This document shows positions 1 through 8,589 of a stretch of DNA of 64,000 nt, one piece after another. Positions within the stretch are counted from its first letter, which is position 1. Each line of letters starts with the position of its first letter. A program made the translations under genes and the position numbers. This stretch comes from Terriglobia bacterium (GTDB taxonomy: Bacteria > Acidobacteriota > Terriglobia > Bryobacterales > Bryobacteraceae): the NCBI GenBank assembly GCA_020073145.1, contig JAIQFS010000013.1:1-64000 (forward strand), in the 5' to 3' direction. The notes under the pieces are model-generated. The model worked only from the letters and a program-made list of their open reading frames with translations. It ran no database searches and had not been told where the DNA came from.

Positions 1-138
1 CAGGTGTTCTGGAAGCACTTCCAAGGTCTCCCCGTCGACCTCCTCAACGGATGGGAACCGCCGTACGGGCTTTCAGGGCCCTGCGGGGAGTTCAGTTCCA
101 CTACAATGCAACGCTTGCTGGCCAGCAAGTTTTCCTGA
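1..138 (+). CDS. C-terminal end of an unidentified protein (partial)
   Basis: An open frame enters from the left edge and runs 45 codons to a TGA at 136-138. The tail is rich in aromatic residues and glycine (includes WKHF and GWEPPYG) and ends in LLASKFS. I do not recognise the family. It could be a chance open frame, because only the end is visible and no start can be seen. It is on the plus strand and convergent with the minus-strand glycosyltransferase that follows. Confidence 0.3.
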   Translation, partial: QVFWKHFQGLPVDLLNGWEPPYGLSGPCGEFSSTTMQRLLASKFS

Positions 139-252
139 TCTCACCATAACAGGCAGGGCGGCGGAAACAGACCGAGGCGACGAGCCAAGTGCTTGAAGGG
201 ACGGGCTCAGATTTTTTTCGAATGCAGTGACTGCGCTCCGACCGAGCGCGGC

Positions 253-2100
253 TCACTGGTTGGCGAACAAATACTTGCCGCCGTTCTCAGCCACCACGTG
301 AAGAGCGGCTTTACCGACGACGCTCTCAAGGTGCGGGACGGCGGGGCCTTCCGCCACCAGGTAGGTGCGTTCGCGCTGGGGCCAGAGGCGGGCCAGATCG
401 CCGTCGTCGATAAAGACGTCCTTAGGGGCGTCGGGGGCGTAGGATCCGTAGACCAGGTTGTTGACACGACCGTTGAGGAGCTGCGCGCGGCGGTTGGTGT
501 AGAAGAAGACCGAAGAAAAGGTGTAATACTGGTCGCCCATGATGAGGCGGCCGGGGGGCTGGCGCAACAGGGCCTCGGCCAAGGGGCGCGAGGAGAGGTA
601 GGGATCGAAAACCACCAGGGCCAGGCGGGCGGCGTGAAAGAACAGCAGCATCATGACGGTGAGGGCGGCGACGGGGGCGAGGTTGCCGCGGCGGCGGAAT
701 CCGGCGATGGCGCCTATGGCAAACGCCACGCCGGCCAGCGCCAGCGGCCCGCGCAAATAGGCGAAGGCGTTGAGCGTCAAATCCGCCATGTGTCCGAGCG
801 ACAGGGTGTAGAGATCGGGATTCTGGCTGAGGGCGACGGAAATATCTCCGGGGGCCGGCAGGCCGCGCACCAGCCAGAGAATGGCGGCGATGATCACGGC
901 GGCGAGGCCGGCGACGGCGGCGATGGCTTTGGTTCCGAAGCGCAGGAGCGGCCCATCGGCCGCAATGGCCGAACCGAGCAACAACGCCAGCGCCGGGTAG
1001 CACGGCATGGAATAGTATTCCTGGGTGGTTGAGAAAGTGAAGAAGACCAGGATGAAGCCGGTCCAGCACAAGGCCAGCAGACGCACGCGGCTGGCGCGGT
1101 CCGGCCGGCGAACCGAGAGTTTTACCGCGGCCGGAAAATAGACGCTCCACGGGAAGAGCCACAGCAGGTGGAACAGCCAGAAATAGAGGCGCGGCACGGT
1201 GTTGTAGTCGCGCGGATACCGCAGGTTCAAGAAGCGGAGCACGTGCTCGTTGATGAAATAAAACCAGAAGAAGCCGTGGTAGGAGCCGCGCTCACTGTGC
1301 AAGGTGAAATCGAAATACGGCGGGTTGCGCAGGGTGGCGAGCACGTGCCACGGGGCCGCAATGGCCAGCAGCACGAGGATGCCGGAGAACGGACGAAGGC
1401 GCTGCCACGTGCGGCGGGAAACCAACTGGCGGGTGATGGCTAAGTAGAGCAACGCGGCGGCCGCGGGGAACAAGGCCGCGATCAGCCCCTTGAGCAGCAG
1501 GCCGGTCCCGACCGAGGCCCACATCAGTAAGGCCCATCGCGCGGGATGCGGCTCGTCCTCTTCCAGGGCGCGCAACAGGCTCCACAATGCCAGGGTGATG
1601 ACCAGGGTCAGCATGGCGTCGGGAATGAGGATGCGGGTAAACAGAAACAGCCCCACGCTGGTGGCTAATACGAGGCCGGCGTACATTCCAGCGCGCCGCC
1701 CAAACGCCCAGGAGCCGAAGCGCGCGGTCACCCAGCACAACAGCACGGTGGCCCCTGCCAGAGGAATTCGGGCCGCCCAATCATGGACGCCGAAGACCAG
1801 GAAGGAAATGGCGACCAGCCAGTACTTGAGGGGCGATTTTTCCAGGTAGGCCACGCCGTCCAACCGGGCTGTGACCCAGTCGCCGGATTGCAGCATGTTG
1901 TGGGCGATCTGCGCCTGCACGGCGTCCACGTCATCCATCAAGGACGGTGGACTGAAGACGGAGGCTCCGAAGATCAGGGTCGCGACGAGGACGACGATGA
2001 ACTGGTAGCGAAGACGGGACGAGGAGTGGGTGCTTCCACCGGCGGAAGGATTTCCACCTTCCATCGCTTCATCCACAGGAAGAGGGTCAGCAGACCCCAT
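253..2100 (-). CDS. GT39-type (ArnT-like) membrane glycosyltransferase
   Basis: A 615-residue multi-pass membrane protein. The N-terminal third has the layout of the PMT/ArnT GT-C fold: a first membrane helix near residues 32-52, then a short extracytoplasmic loop with an acidic pair (MDDVDA), then many hydrophobic helices to about residue 500. A soluble C-terminal domain of about 110 residues follows. Such enzymes move a sugar from a polyprenyl-phosphate donor to lipid or protein on the outer face of the inner membrane; the acceptor here is unknown. The ORF begins inside the 3' end of asnB. ATG at 2100 or at 2064 could be the start and neither has a clear Shine-Dalgarno, so a long out-of-frame overlap with asnB is unavoidable. 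The pairing suggests co-expression and possibly a surface-glycan role, which is inference. Confidence 0.8.
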   Translation of the reverse strand: MGSADPLPVDEAMEGGNPSAGGSTHSSSRLRYQFIVVLVATLIFGASVFSPPSLMDDVDAVQAQIAHNMLQSGDWVTARLDGVAYLEKSPLKYWLVAISFLVFGVHDWAARIPLAGATVLLCWVTARFGSWAFGRRAGMYAGLVLATSVGLFLFTRILIPDAMLTLVITLALWSLLRALEEDEPHPARWALLMWASVGTGLLLKGLIAALFPAAAALLYLAITRQLVSRRTWQRLRPFSGILVLLAIAAPWHVLATLRNPPYFDFTLHSERGSYHGFFWFYFINEHVLRFLNLRYPRDYNTVPRLYFWLFHLLWLFPWSVYFPAAVKLSVRRPDRASRVRLLALCWTGFILVFFTFSTTQEYYSMPCYPALALLLGSAIAADGPLLRFGTKAIAAVAGLAAVIIAAILWLVRGLPAPGDISVALSQNPDLYTLSLGHMADLTLNAFAYLRGPLALAGVAFAIGAIAGFRRRGNLAPVAALTVMMLLFFHAARLALVVFDPYLSSRPLAEALLRQPPGRLIMGDQYYTFSSVFFYTNRRAQLLNGRVNNLVYGSYAPDAPKDVFIDDGDLARLWPQRERTYLVAEGPAVPHLESVVGKAALHVVAENGGKYLFANQ

Positions 2101-3917
2101 AGGTGATATCCGACATTGATGCGTCTTTCCTTATGATCGCGTATGAGCGCGTGGATTGCCTGCGTATCGAAGATGCCGGTGGCGTTGATGGCCTCGGGGG
2201 TCAGGGTATCCATCAGCAGCCCGCGCAGCGGTCCACGAAACCAATCGTGGGCGGGAATGTCGAAGCCGGACTTCTTGCGTTCGATGACGGCGGGCGGCAG
2301 CTTTCCGCGCATCAATTCCTTGAGGATGAATTTCTGTTGCAGGCCGCGAACCTTCAAGCCGGGCGGCAGGGAGGCGGCGAACTCGACGATGCGGCAGTCC
2401 AGGAAGGGCGGGCGCACTTCGAGCGAGTGGGCCATGCTCATGCGGTCGGCTTTGTACAGAATGTCGTCGGGCAGGTAGTAGGCCTGATCCACCGATAAAT
2501 AGCGATTGAGGGTATTGCCGCGCGGATCCAAATGGAGGGCGTCCACCAGACTGCGCAAGGTGCTGCCGTTGGTGGCCGGACAGATGCGCCGCCGCTGCTC
2601 GGCGGAGAATGTGCCGTTCCAGAAAAAATGGGCTTCGTCACGCTGCAACTCGGAGCCTTCGAGCAATCGCTTGAGTTTGTACTCGAAGCCGATTTTTTCG
2701 TCGGAGACCGGCACGCACCGGTCCACGGCGGCGCGCAGCAGGCGGCGCCCGGAGCCGGGCAACCGGCGCAACGGGCCGGTCATCCGGTCGGCGACATAAG
2801 TGAGGTAGCCTCCGAACAACTCGTCGGCGCCTTCGCCCGAGAGAGCCACGGTGACGTGCTCACGAGTCATGCGCGAGAGATACCAGACGGGGAGGGCTCC
2901 TGCATCGGCGCTGGGCTCATCGGAGTAAAAGGCCAAGTCCTCGATCGCGGCGCTCAGGTCCAGTTGGGGGCTGAGGTCGAACTCGTAGTGGTCGGTGCCG
3001 TAGACGCGGGAGACTTCGCGGAAATAGCGGCTCTCGTCAAAGGTGCGCCCGGCGAAAGAAACCGAAAACGTTTTGAGCGGCTGGGAGCTCGCCTGGGCCG
3101 CGTAATGCAGGATGGTGGAGGAGTCCAGGCCGCCCGAGGCCCAGATTCCGAGCGGAACGTCAGCCACCATCTGCTCGCGCACCGCGTCACGCAGCAACTG
3201 ATCCAATTCCTCGGTCGCCTCGGGAATGGAGACGCGGCGGGAAACCCCAGCGGAAGGCTGCCACCAGGGTTCCATACGGAGATTCCCCTGGCGCCATTCC
3301 AGCCAATACCCGGGCGGCACCTTGCGGATCCCTTCGATTAAGGTGCGGGGTCCGGGAACGTAGTTGACCGAGAGGTACGAAGCGAGTGCTTCCATGTCCA
3401 GGCGGCGCGGGACATCGGGATGCTCGAAGATGGCCTTCAGCTCGGAGCCGAAGTAGAGATTTTCGCCCTGTTGGTAGTAATAGAGCGGCTTGATCCCCAT
3501 GCGGTCGCGGGCCAGCAACAGCCGCCGGGTCGATTCAGTCCACAACGCCACCGCGAACATGCCGCGCAGGCGCAAGAAACACTGGGTGTCCCACTCGCGA
3601 AAGGCGGCCAGAACGGTTTCGGTGTCGCAACTGGAATGGAACCGGTGCCCGCGGGCCTCTAACTGAGCCCGGATTTCCAGGTGGTTGTAGATCTCGCCAT
3701 TAAACACAATGACGGTGTCACGATCATCGGAGAAGAATGGCTGGTCACCCCCGGCCAAATCGATGATCTTCAGCCGTACAGCGCACAACGTCGCCAGGCT
3801 GCCTTCAAAAACACCCTGCTGGTCAGGTCCCCGATGGTACAACGCTTCGGTAATCCGCCTGGCCACACCCGGGTGCGCGTCTTTCCCCAGACGCGTAAAC
3901 CCTGCAATGCCACACAT
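1974..3917 (-). CDS. asnB: asparagine synthetase (glutamine-hydrolysing)
   Basis: A 647-residue class II amidotransferase. It starts MCGIAGF, so Cys2 is the glutaminase nucleophile after Met removal. The glutaminase domain (about residues 1-200) has FNGEIYN and the IKPLYY linker. The synthetase domain carries the pyrophosphate loop SGGLDSS. It makes asparagine from aspartate, glutamine and ATP, or acts as a related amidotransferase for cell-surface polysaccharides, as in some exopolysaccharide/PEP-CTERM loci. The C-terminus has an extra Pro-rich tail ending in a run of seven serines, which overlaps the start of the downstream glycosyltransferase gene. The exact acceptor cannot be told from sequence alone. 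Confidence 0.88.
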   Translation of the reverse strand: MCGIAGFTRLGKDAHPGVARRITEALYHRGPDQQGVFEGSLATLCAVRLKIIDLAGGDQPFFSDDRDTVIVFNGEIYNHLEIRAQLEARGHRFHSSCDTETVLAAFREWDTQCFLRLRGMFAVALWTESTRRLLLARDRMGIKPLYYYQQGENLYFGSELKAIFEHPDVPRRLDMEALASYLSVNYVPGPRTLIEGIRKVPPGYWLEWRQGNLRMEPWWQPSAGVSRRVSIPEATEELDQLLRDAVREQMVADVPLGIWASGGLDSSTILHYAAQASSQPLKTFSVSFAGRTFDESRYFREVSRVYGTDHYEFDLSPQLDLSAAIEDLAFYSDEPSADAGALPVWYLSRMTREHVTVALSGEGADELFGGYLTYVADRMTGPLRRLPGSGRRLLRAAVDRCVPVSDEKIGFEYKLKRLLEGSELQRDEAHFFWNGTFSAEQRRRICPATNGSTLRSLVDALHLDPRGNTLNRYLSVDQAYYLPDDILYKADRMSMAHSLEVRPPFLDCRIVEFAASLPPGLKVRGLQQKFILKELMRGKLPPAVIERKKSGFDIPAHDWFRGPLRGLLMDTLTPEAINATGIFDTQAIHALIRDHKERRINVGYHLWGLLTLFLWMKRWKVEILPPVEAPTPRPVFATSSSSSSSRP

Positions 3918-4042
3918 CTACGATCCTGTCCCCGTCCCTTTGATAGGGAGATCCTGATGTCCATCGAAGATGGATTTGTGAAGAACTATATCACATTGCT
4001 CCAAATTGTACACGGGCTTTTAGGGGGATCGCCGGATGCCGC

Positions 4043-4963
4043 TCATGCGGGGACCGGCGCATCGAGAAAACTGCGCAGATCGGATTCCGCAATCTCCGGC
4101 AGACCGGGGGCGACATTATCCAGCTTTCCGGCGCGCATCCAGCGCTCCAGCTGGTCGACCAGTTCGAACAGGTGGTCGAAGGAATCCACGATGAACAGCA
4201 GGGGCTGGTAATGATCGATCTCGGCCCCCTGATTGATCAGCCACTCCAGTTGGACCGGATATCGCTGCACTTCCGCAGATTGAATGGCGTGTTCGAGTTC
4301 CCCATACGAACTCAACAAACCGCTTCCGTAGGCGCAAGCGCCCCGGGGACCCCGCATCAGGCCGAACTCGACCGTAAACCAGAAGAAGCGCGACATGGCC
4401 TTGATGATGTTGGTGAGGCGCCGGGCACGCTCCTTGGGATCGCGCACGGAGGCCGTGATCTCGACGGCGGTATGGGCGCAGTCGCCAAAGCGGACCAGGG
4501 TGTCGGCGAAGGCGCGCTCGGTGTGCATGGGAACGTGGCCGGCCACGTCATGGAAGATGTCGGGCTCGGGCAGGTAATCCATGCGATCGGCAGGGCGAAT
4601 GGTGATGGTAGTCGGAAATTCGCGGCGCCGCAGGCAATCAAAGAAGAGGAATCCCGGCACGTATCCACTGACCGGCTTAGCCTGGAACCCGGTAAGCGGC
4701 AGCAGACGGCGGTTGATGTCGGCGAGCCGGGGAACGCGGTCTGGGGAGAGATCGAGCGCCTCGATGCCCTTGAGAAAGTGGTCGTTGGCATAGCGCTCCC
4801 AGCGCGGCTGCATGCGCTGGTACAACCGGCGCCAGGAATCATGATTTTCGGGGGAATAGAGGTTGTATGCCTGCTCGATGTACAACTCACCGCGGTGACG
4901 AGCCTCCTCGACGAAGGGGGCGTGGCCCGTGGTGAGCCCGAGAGCCGTGACCGGCTGCGGCAT
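4043..4963 (-). CDS. phhA: phenylalanine 4-monooxygenase (aromatic amino acid hydroxylase)
   Basis: A 306-residue protein of the iron- and pterin-dependent aromatic amino acid hydroxylase family, in the size range of bacterial phenylalanine hydroxylase, which converts phenylalanine to tyrosine. The iron-ligand motif PDIFHDVAGHVPMH gives His138 and His143, and TVEFGL supplies the third ligand, Glu199. There is no N-terminal ACT regulatory domain. No pterin-4a-carbinolamine dehydratase gene (phhB) lies next to it. It may form a loose minus-strand group with asnB, but about 125 bases separate them, so it is probably transcribed on its own. Confidence 0.92.
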   Translation of the reverse strand: MPQPVTALGLTTGHAPFVEEARHRGELYIEQAYNLYSPENHDSWRRLYQRMQPRWERYANDHFLKGIEALDLSPDRVPRLADINRRLLPLTGFQAKPVSGYVPGFLFFDCLRRREFPTTITIRPADRMDYLPEPDIFHDVAGHVPMHTERAFADTLVRFGDCAHTAVEITASVRDPKERARRLTNIIKAMSRFFWFTVEFGLMRGPRGACAYGSGLLSSYGELEHAIQSAEVQRYPVQLEWLINQGAEIDHYQPLLFIVDSFDHLFELVDQLERWMRAGKLDNVAPGLPEIAESDLRSFLDAPVPA

Positions 4964-4972
4964 TGCAATTTC

Positions 4973-5001
4973 AGCTTACTACGAACCGGATGAATTGACA
5001 A
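4973..5001 (-). promoter_or_regulatory. candidate promoter of phhA
   Basis: On the minus strand TTGTCA (4996-5001) is followed after 17 bases by TAAGCT (4973-4978), a fair -35 and a weak -10 box. Transcription would begin only a few bases before the ATG at 4963, giving almost no leader. The -10 is poor, so this is tentative. Confidence 0.3.
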
Positions 5002-5068
5002 CCTCTTGGAAGTGGTGTTAACTATCATACCCTTCCGGAACGGTCGGCAGATTGAACGCCTGCTCCAC

Positions 5069-5788
5069 TTAAGGCATTTGGGGGCAAGCGGTTACTAGCG
5101 TCCTCGCAAACCAGTCGGGATGCGGGAGACCGCACAGGGCGAGGGCCTTCAACTCGCGGTCCAGGTCGTATTCGACACGCCGGACGGTGGGGGTGGAGTC
5201 ATCCACCAAAAGGTAGGCCGCCCGTGGGTCGCCATCGTAGGACAGACTGACGCTGCCGGAATTGGCCACCGTCAGGGCCGAGACGGTCCGAATGAAGGAT
5301 CGATGGACATGGCCGTAGACGACGAGCGGCCGGCCGAGCGGCGCGTAGACCGACTCCAACTCGGCATCCGCGGCCTCGGGCGCGGGGGAGCGCCAAGGAC
5401 TCTGGGGACTGGCGTGAACCAACGCCAGCGGGCCGTGCCTGTGCACGAACGGCAGACCACGCAGCCAAGCGATCCTTTCTTCTCCCAGGGCCGCGCGTGT
5501 CCACGCGGTGGTCTCGCGGATGGCGGCCCAGAGAGCAGGCGGAGCCGATGACTGGCTGGCAAACTCATCGAGCGACTCGGGCCTGGAGTGCGCTTCATCG
5601 GTATTGCCCAGAACACCGGACCAGCCGAGATCGCGAATCTGGTCCACGACGTGGGCGGGACTGGCGCCACCGTCCGCCAGGTCGCCGCCGTGGAGGATGA
5701 GGTCGGGAGAGGTTTGGCGCAAATCCGCCAGCACGGCTTCCAACGCGGTGCGGTTGCCATGGATATCGGAGACGATGGCGACGCGCAT
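5069..5788 (-). CDS. metallophosphoesterase, YfcE-like
   Basis: A 239-residue calcineurin-like phosphoesterase. Metal-binding motifs are in order: SDIHGN near residue 7, GGDLAD near residue 34, GNTDE near residue 60, and late histidines including VYGHVHRSF. It is a single-domain cytoplasmic phosphodiesterase or phosphatase; the substrate cannot be predicted. It sits 27 bases downstream of the putative anti-sigma gene, so it may be the last gene of the ECF sigma operon. Confidence 0.85.
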   Translation of the reverse strand: MRVAIVSDIHGNRTALEAVLADLRQTSPDLILHGGDLADGGASPAHVVDQIRDLGWSGVLGNTDEAHSRPESLDEFASQSSAPPALWAAIRETTAWTRAALGEERIAWLRGLPFVHRHGPLALVHASPQSPWRSPAPEAADAELESVYAPLGRPLVVYGHVHRSFIRTVSALTVANSGSVSLSYDGDPRAAYLLVDDSTPTVRRVEYDLDRELKALALCGLPHPDWFARTLVTACPQMP

Positions 5789-5815
5789 CGGGGTTCCCGG
5801 GGCGGAGCGGACGGG

Positions 5816-6232
5816 CTAGTTGAGAACCGGGGAATGACACTGGTGGCAGCCAGCCGTATCCGGTTGAGGGCTGACAGCGGCCAGGACGTAGCCCGGGGGT
5901 TTCCGCACCGGGAACGCGGCCAATTGAAAGGCCGAGGAGCGGGCGGGCAGAGTGCAGTGGAGAGGCCAATCGGCGGCAGGGAGAGCGGGCGGCTCCGAAG
6001 CACGAACGGACGGCACGGCCGGGTAGAGCTCAGGACCCTGCGGTTTGCCGGCCAGCCAGAGCATTCCGGCCGAGGCAGCGAGAGTCAGAAGGGCGGCGAT
6101 GGGCCAACGGACCCAGGCCGGCGCGGCGGGGCGCCGCGGCTCCAGGGGGCGCTGCAACCGGTCCCACAGGCCTTCCGGAGCGCGGGTCGAAGCCAGGTGA
6201 CGCGACAACTCCCGTTCGAGCCATTCAGACAT
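5816..6232 (-). CDS. putative membrane-anchored anti-sigma partner with C-terminal CxxCH
   Basis: A 138-residue protein whose gene overlaps the end of the ECF sigma gene by 8 bases, a classic sigma/anti-sigma arrangement. Residues 1-40 form a charged cytoplasmic segment (MSEWLERELSRHL). One membrane helix follows at about 42-62 (WPIAALLTLAASAGMLWLAG). The rest is a Pro-rich extracytoplasmic tail ending in AGCHQCHS. It lacks the HxxxCxxC zinc signature of ZAS anti-sigma factors in its cytoplasmic part. The terminal CHQCH matches a haem c binding motif but might instead bind a metal or act as a thiol switch. Anti-sigma function is inferred from context only. Confidence 0.6.
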   Translation of the reverse strand: MSEWLERELSRHLASTRAPEGLWDRLQRPLEPRRPAAPAWVRWPIAALLTLAASAGMLWLAGKPQGPELYPAVPSVRASEPPALPAADWPLHCTLPARSSAFQLAAFPVRKPPGYVLAAVSPQPDTAGCHQCHSPVLN

Positions 6233-6824
6233 AGTGACCTCCCTGTTCTCGAGCCCATGGAGCCAGGCGGCGCTCCAGGGTTTTGTGCGCGCGATTCAAG
6301 CGGGATGCCACGGTGCCGGGCGAACACCCGAGCACCTCGGCAATCCGGTCGTAGGCCAACCCTTCGGTGTAGCGCAGGACGATGACCATGCGCAGGCCAG
6401 GCGCGAGTTTCGCGATGGCGGTTTGGACATGAGCGCGCCGCTCGGAGCGCAGCAGTTCCTCGCACGGGCTGGCTCCCCGGTCCCGCAGAGTGGCAGCCCA
6501 CTCGTCCACCAGAGGCAAGAGCCGGCGATCTTTTCTTTTCCGGTCGAGGCAACTATTCACCACCAGGCGGTAGATGAAGGTTTCCAGGCTGGAATGGCCG
6601 CGAAACTGGCGGATGCCGGAAAAGAGCTTGAGGAAGCTGTCCTGGGCGATGTCCATGGCATCGGCCGGCTCCCCCGTAAAACGAAGGGCGATGGAATACA
6701 CGCGGTCCTTATGGAGCTCAAAGAGGGCGCGGAAGGCGTCGCGGTCGCCGGCCTGGCAAGCTGCCACGAGTTCCCGCTCGGTCCCTTCCAGCACCATCCC
6801 TAACTCGGATTGGACGAACGGCAT
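6225..6824 (-). CDS. ECF-family RNA polymerase sigma factor
   Basis: A 199-residue sigma-70 family protein with only regions 2 and 4. Region 2 spans about residues 20-90 (YSIALRFTGEPADAMDIAQD, then SFLKLF). Region 4 is near 140-190 with a helix-turn-helix (YDRIAEVLGCSPGTVASRLN). It redirects RNA polymerase to a stress or envelope regulon that is not identifiable here. ATG at 6797 is an alternative start. The next gene overlaps it and probably encodes its membrane-bound inhibitor. It lies 50 bases downstream of pntB on the same strand. Confidence 0.9.
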   Translation of the reverse strand: MPFVQSELGMVLEGTERELVAACQAGDRDAFRALFELHKDRVYSIALRFTGEPADAMDIAQDSFLKLFSGIRQFRGHSSLETFIYRLVVNSCLDRKRKDRRLLPLVDEWAATLRDRGASPCEELLRSERRAHVQTAIAKLAPGLRMVIVLRYTEGLAYDRIAEVLGCSPGTVASRLNRAHKTLERRLAPWAREQGGHYV

Positions 6825-6874
6825 GGGGAAATACTTCCGCTATTTTGGAGGGCAGGCTCCAGCCGGCGCCACGG

Positions 6875-8293
6875 TCAGGCCGCGGCCCGGGCCGGGAGTT
6901 CCTTGACCAGTTCGGAGACAAAGGCCTTGGCGTCGCCGAACAGCATCAGGGTTTTGTCCAGGTAATAGAGATCGTTATCGATGCCGGCAAAGCCGGGGTT
7001 CATGGAGCGCTTGATCACCATGACGGTGTGGGCCTTGTCGACGTCGAGAATCGGCATGCCAAAGATGGGGCAACTCTTATCGGTGCGGGCCTTGGGGTTG
7101 GTGACGTCGTTGGCGCCGATGACCAGAGCCACGTCGCACTGCGGGAATTCGCCGTTGATTTCGTCCATCTCGACCAGTTTGTCGTAGGGGATGTCGGCTT
7201 CGGCCATGAGGACGTTCATGTGGCCCGGCATGCGGCCGGCGACGGGATGGATTCCGAACTTCACATCCACGCCGCGCTTGGTGAGGCTGTCATACAACTC
7301 GCGGATCTTGTGCTGGGCCTGGGCGACAGCCAAGCCGTAGCCGGGGACGATGATGACGCTGGAGGCGGCCTCCAAAACCGACGCGGCTTCTTCGGCGCTG
7401 GCGCTGCGATAGGCGCGCTGTTCCGCCTTGCCGGTGCTCACCTGCACCTGCCCGAACGCGCCGAACAGCACGTTGGTGAAGGAGCGGTTCATGGCCTTGC
7501 ACATGATGATCGAGAGGATCAAACCGGAAGATCCGTCGAGCGCGCCGGCCACAACCAGCAGGCGGCTGTTGAGGGCAAATCCCATGGCGCAGGCCGAAAG
7601 ACCGGCATACGAATTCAGGATCGCGATGACGGTGGGCATATCGGCGCCGCCGATGGGGATGATCAAGAGCACGCCGAAGACCAACGAGAGGCCGGCGAAG
7701 ATGGGAAAGAGAATGGTATCGGTGGGGACAAAGGCCATGCGGACGGCCAGGCCCAACGCGATGGCGAACAGGATGAAGTTGACCAGGTTCTGGTTGCGAT
7801 AGGTGATGGGCCGCTGCGGCAGGACTTCCTGCAATTTGCCCATGGCCATCAAGCTGCCGGTGAAGGTGAGGTAACCGAGCAAGGTTTCGATGACCAGCGC
7901 CACCATGATGAAGCCGCGCAGTTCGGTATCGGCGTGCGGCTGGCGCTGATAGAATTCCGCGGTCCCGACCAAAGCCGCGGCCAGGGCGCCGCAAGCGTGG
8001 GACAGGGCCGTCCGCTGCGGAACAGCGGTCATGGGCATGATGTAGGCAATGGGAACACCGACCACGATGCCGATGACGAAGGCGGCGATGATCCAGGTCC
8101 AATTGTGGACGAAGGCGATGCCCACACCATCCATACCGGGAAAGCCGATGAAGGTGCCGACGATGGCCAGCAACATTCCGATTTCGCCGGCCCAGACCCC
8201 GTGGCGGGAGCTGGCGGGATGGTTCATCCAACGGAGGGACAGAATGAAGAGTCCCGCCGAGATGATATAGAGGTACTGCATCACGTGCGCCAT
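6875..8293 (-). CDS. pntB: NAD(P) transhydrogenase subunit beta
   Basis: A 472-residue protein with about eight to nine membrane helices in the first 260 residues (domain II) and a C-terminal NADP(H)-binding domain III (VPGYGLAVAQAQ, then RMPGHMNVLMAEA and IGANDVTNP). With the two alpha subunits it couples proton flow to hydride transfer from NADH to NADP+, supplying NADPH. Its ATG overlaps the stop codon of pntA2 by one base (TAATG), so translation is likely coupled. Length is normal for the family. Confidence 0.95.
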   Translation of the reverse strand: MAHVMQYLYIISAGLFILSLRWMNHPASSRHGVWAGEIGMLLAIVGTFIGFPGMDGVGIAFVHNWTWIIAAFVIGIVVGVPIAYIMPMTAVPQRTALSHACGALAAALVGTAEFYQRQPHADTELRGFIMVALVIETLLGYLTFTGSLMAMGKLQEVLPQRPITYRNQNLVNFILFAIALGLAVRMAFVPTDTILFPIFAGLSLVFGVLLIIPIGGADMPTVIAILNSYAGLSACAMGFALNSRLLVVAGALDGSSGLILSIIMCKAMNRSFTNVLFGAFGQVQVSTGKAEQRAYRSASAEEAASVLEAASSVIIVPGYGLAVAQAQHKIRELYDSLTKRGVDVKFGIHPVAGRMPGHMNVLMAEADIPYDKLVEMDEINGEFPQCDVALVIGANDVTNPKARTDKSCPIFGMPILDVDKAHTVMVIKRSMNPGFAGIDNDLYYLDKTLMLFGDAKAFVSELVKELPARAAA

Positions 8294-8589
8294 TACTTTT
8301 TCACCTCCCGCTTCTTGAACATCTTGACCATGCGGTCGGTGATGAGAAAGCCGCTGACAATGTTGGTGACGACGGCGGTGATGGCGACGAAGCCGAGCAC
8401 CTTACTCAGAAGGGTGGCGCCGGCCGAGCCGGTGATCAAAATCGCGCCGACCACAGAGATGGCGGAAATGGCGTTGGTGAGCGACATCAAGGGCGTGTGG
8501 AGCAAGGGGGAAACCTTGCGAATGACCTCCAGCCCGATGAAGGTCGCGAGCATGAACACGAATAATCCCAACTCTAGGTCGGTCGCCAT
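8293..8589 (-). CDS. pntA2: NAD(P) transhydrogenase subunit alpha part 2
   Basis: A 98-residue membrane protein with about three hydrophobic helices, carrying the alpha-subunit transmembrane part (domain II) seen as a separate polypeptide in the three-subunit, Rhodospirillum-type transhydrogenase. It sits exactly between pntA1 and pntB. It contains the motif VRKVSPLLHTPLMSLTNAIS, typical of this piece, and ends in a lysine-rich tail. The gene abuts pntA1 with no spacer. Confidence 0.92.
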   Translation of the reverse strand: MATDLELGLFVFMLATFIGLEVIRKVSPLLHTPLMSLTNAISAISVVGAILITGSAGATLLSKVLGFVAITAVVTNIVSGFLITDRMVKMFKKREVKK

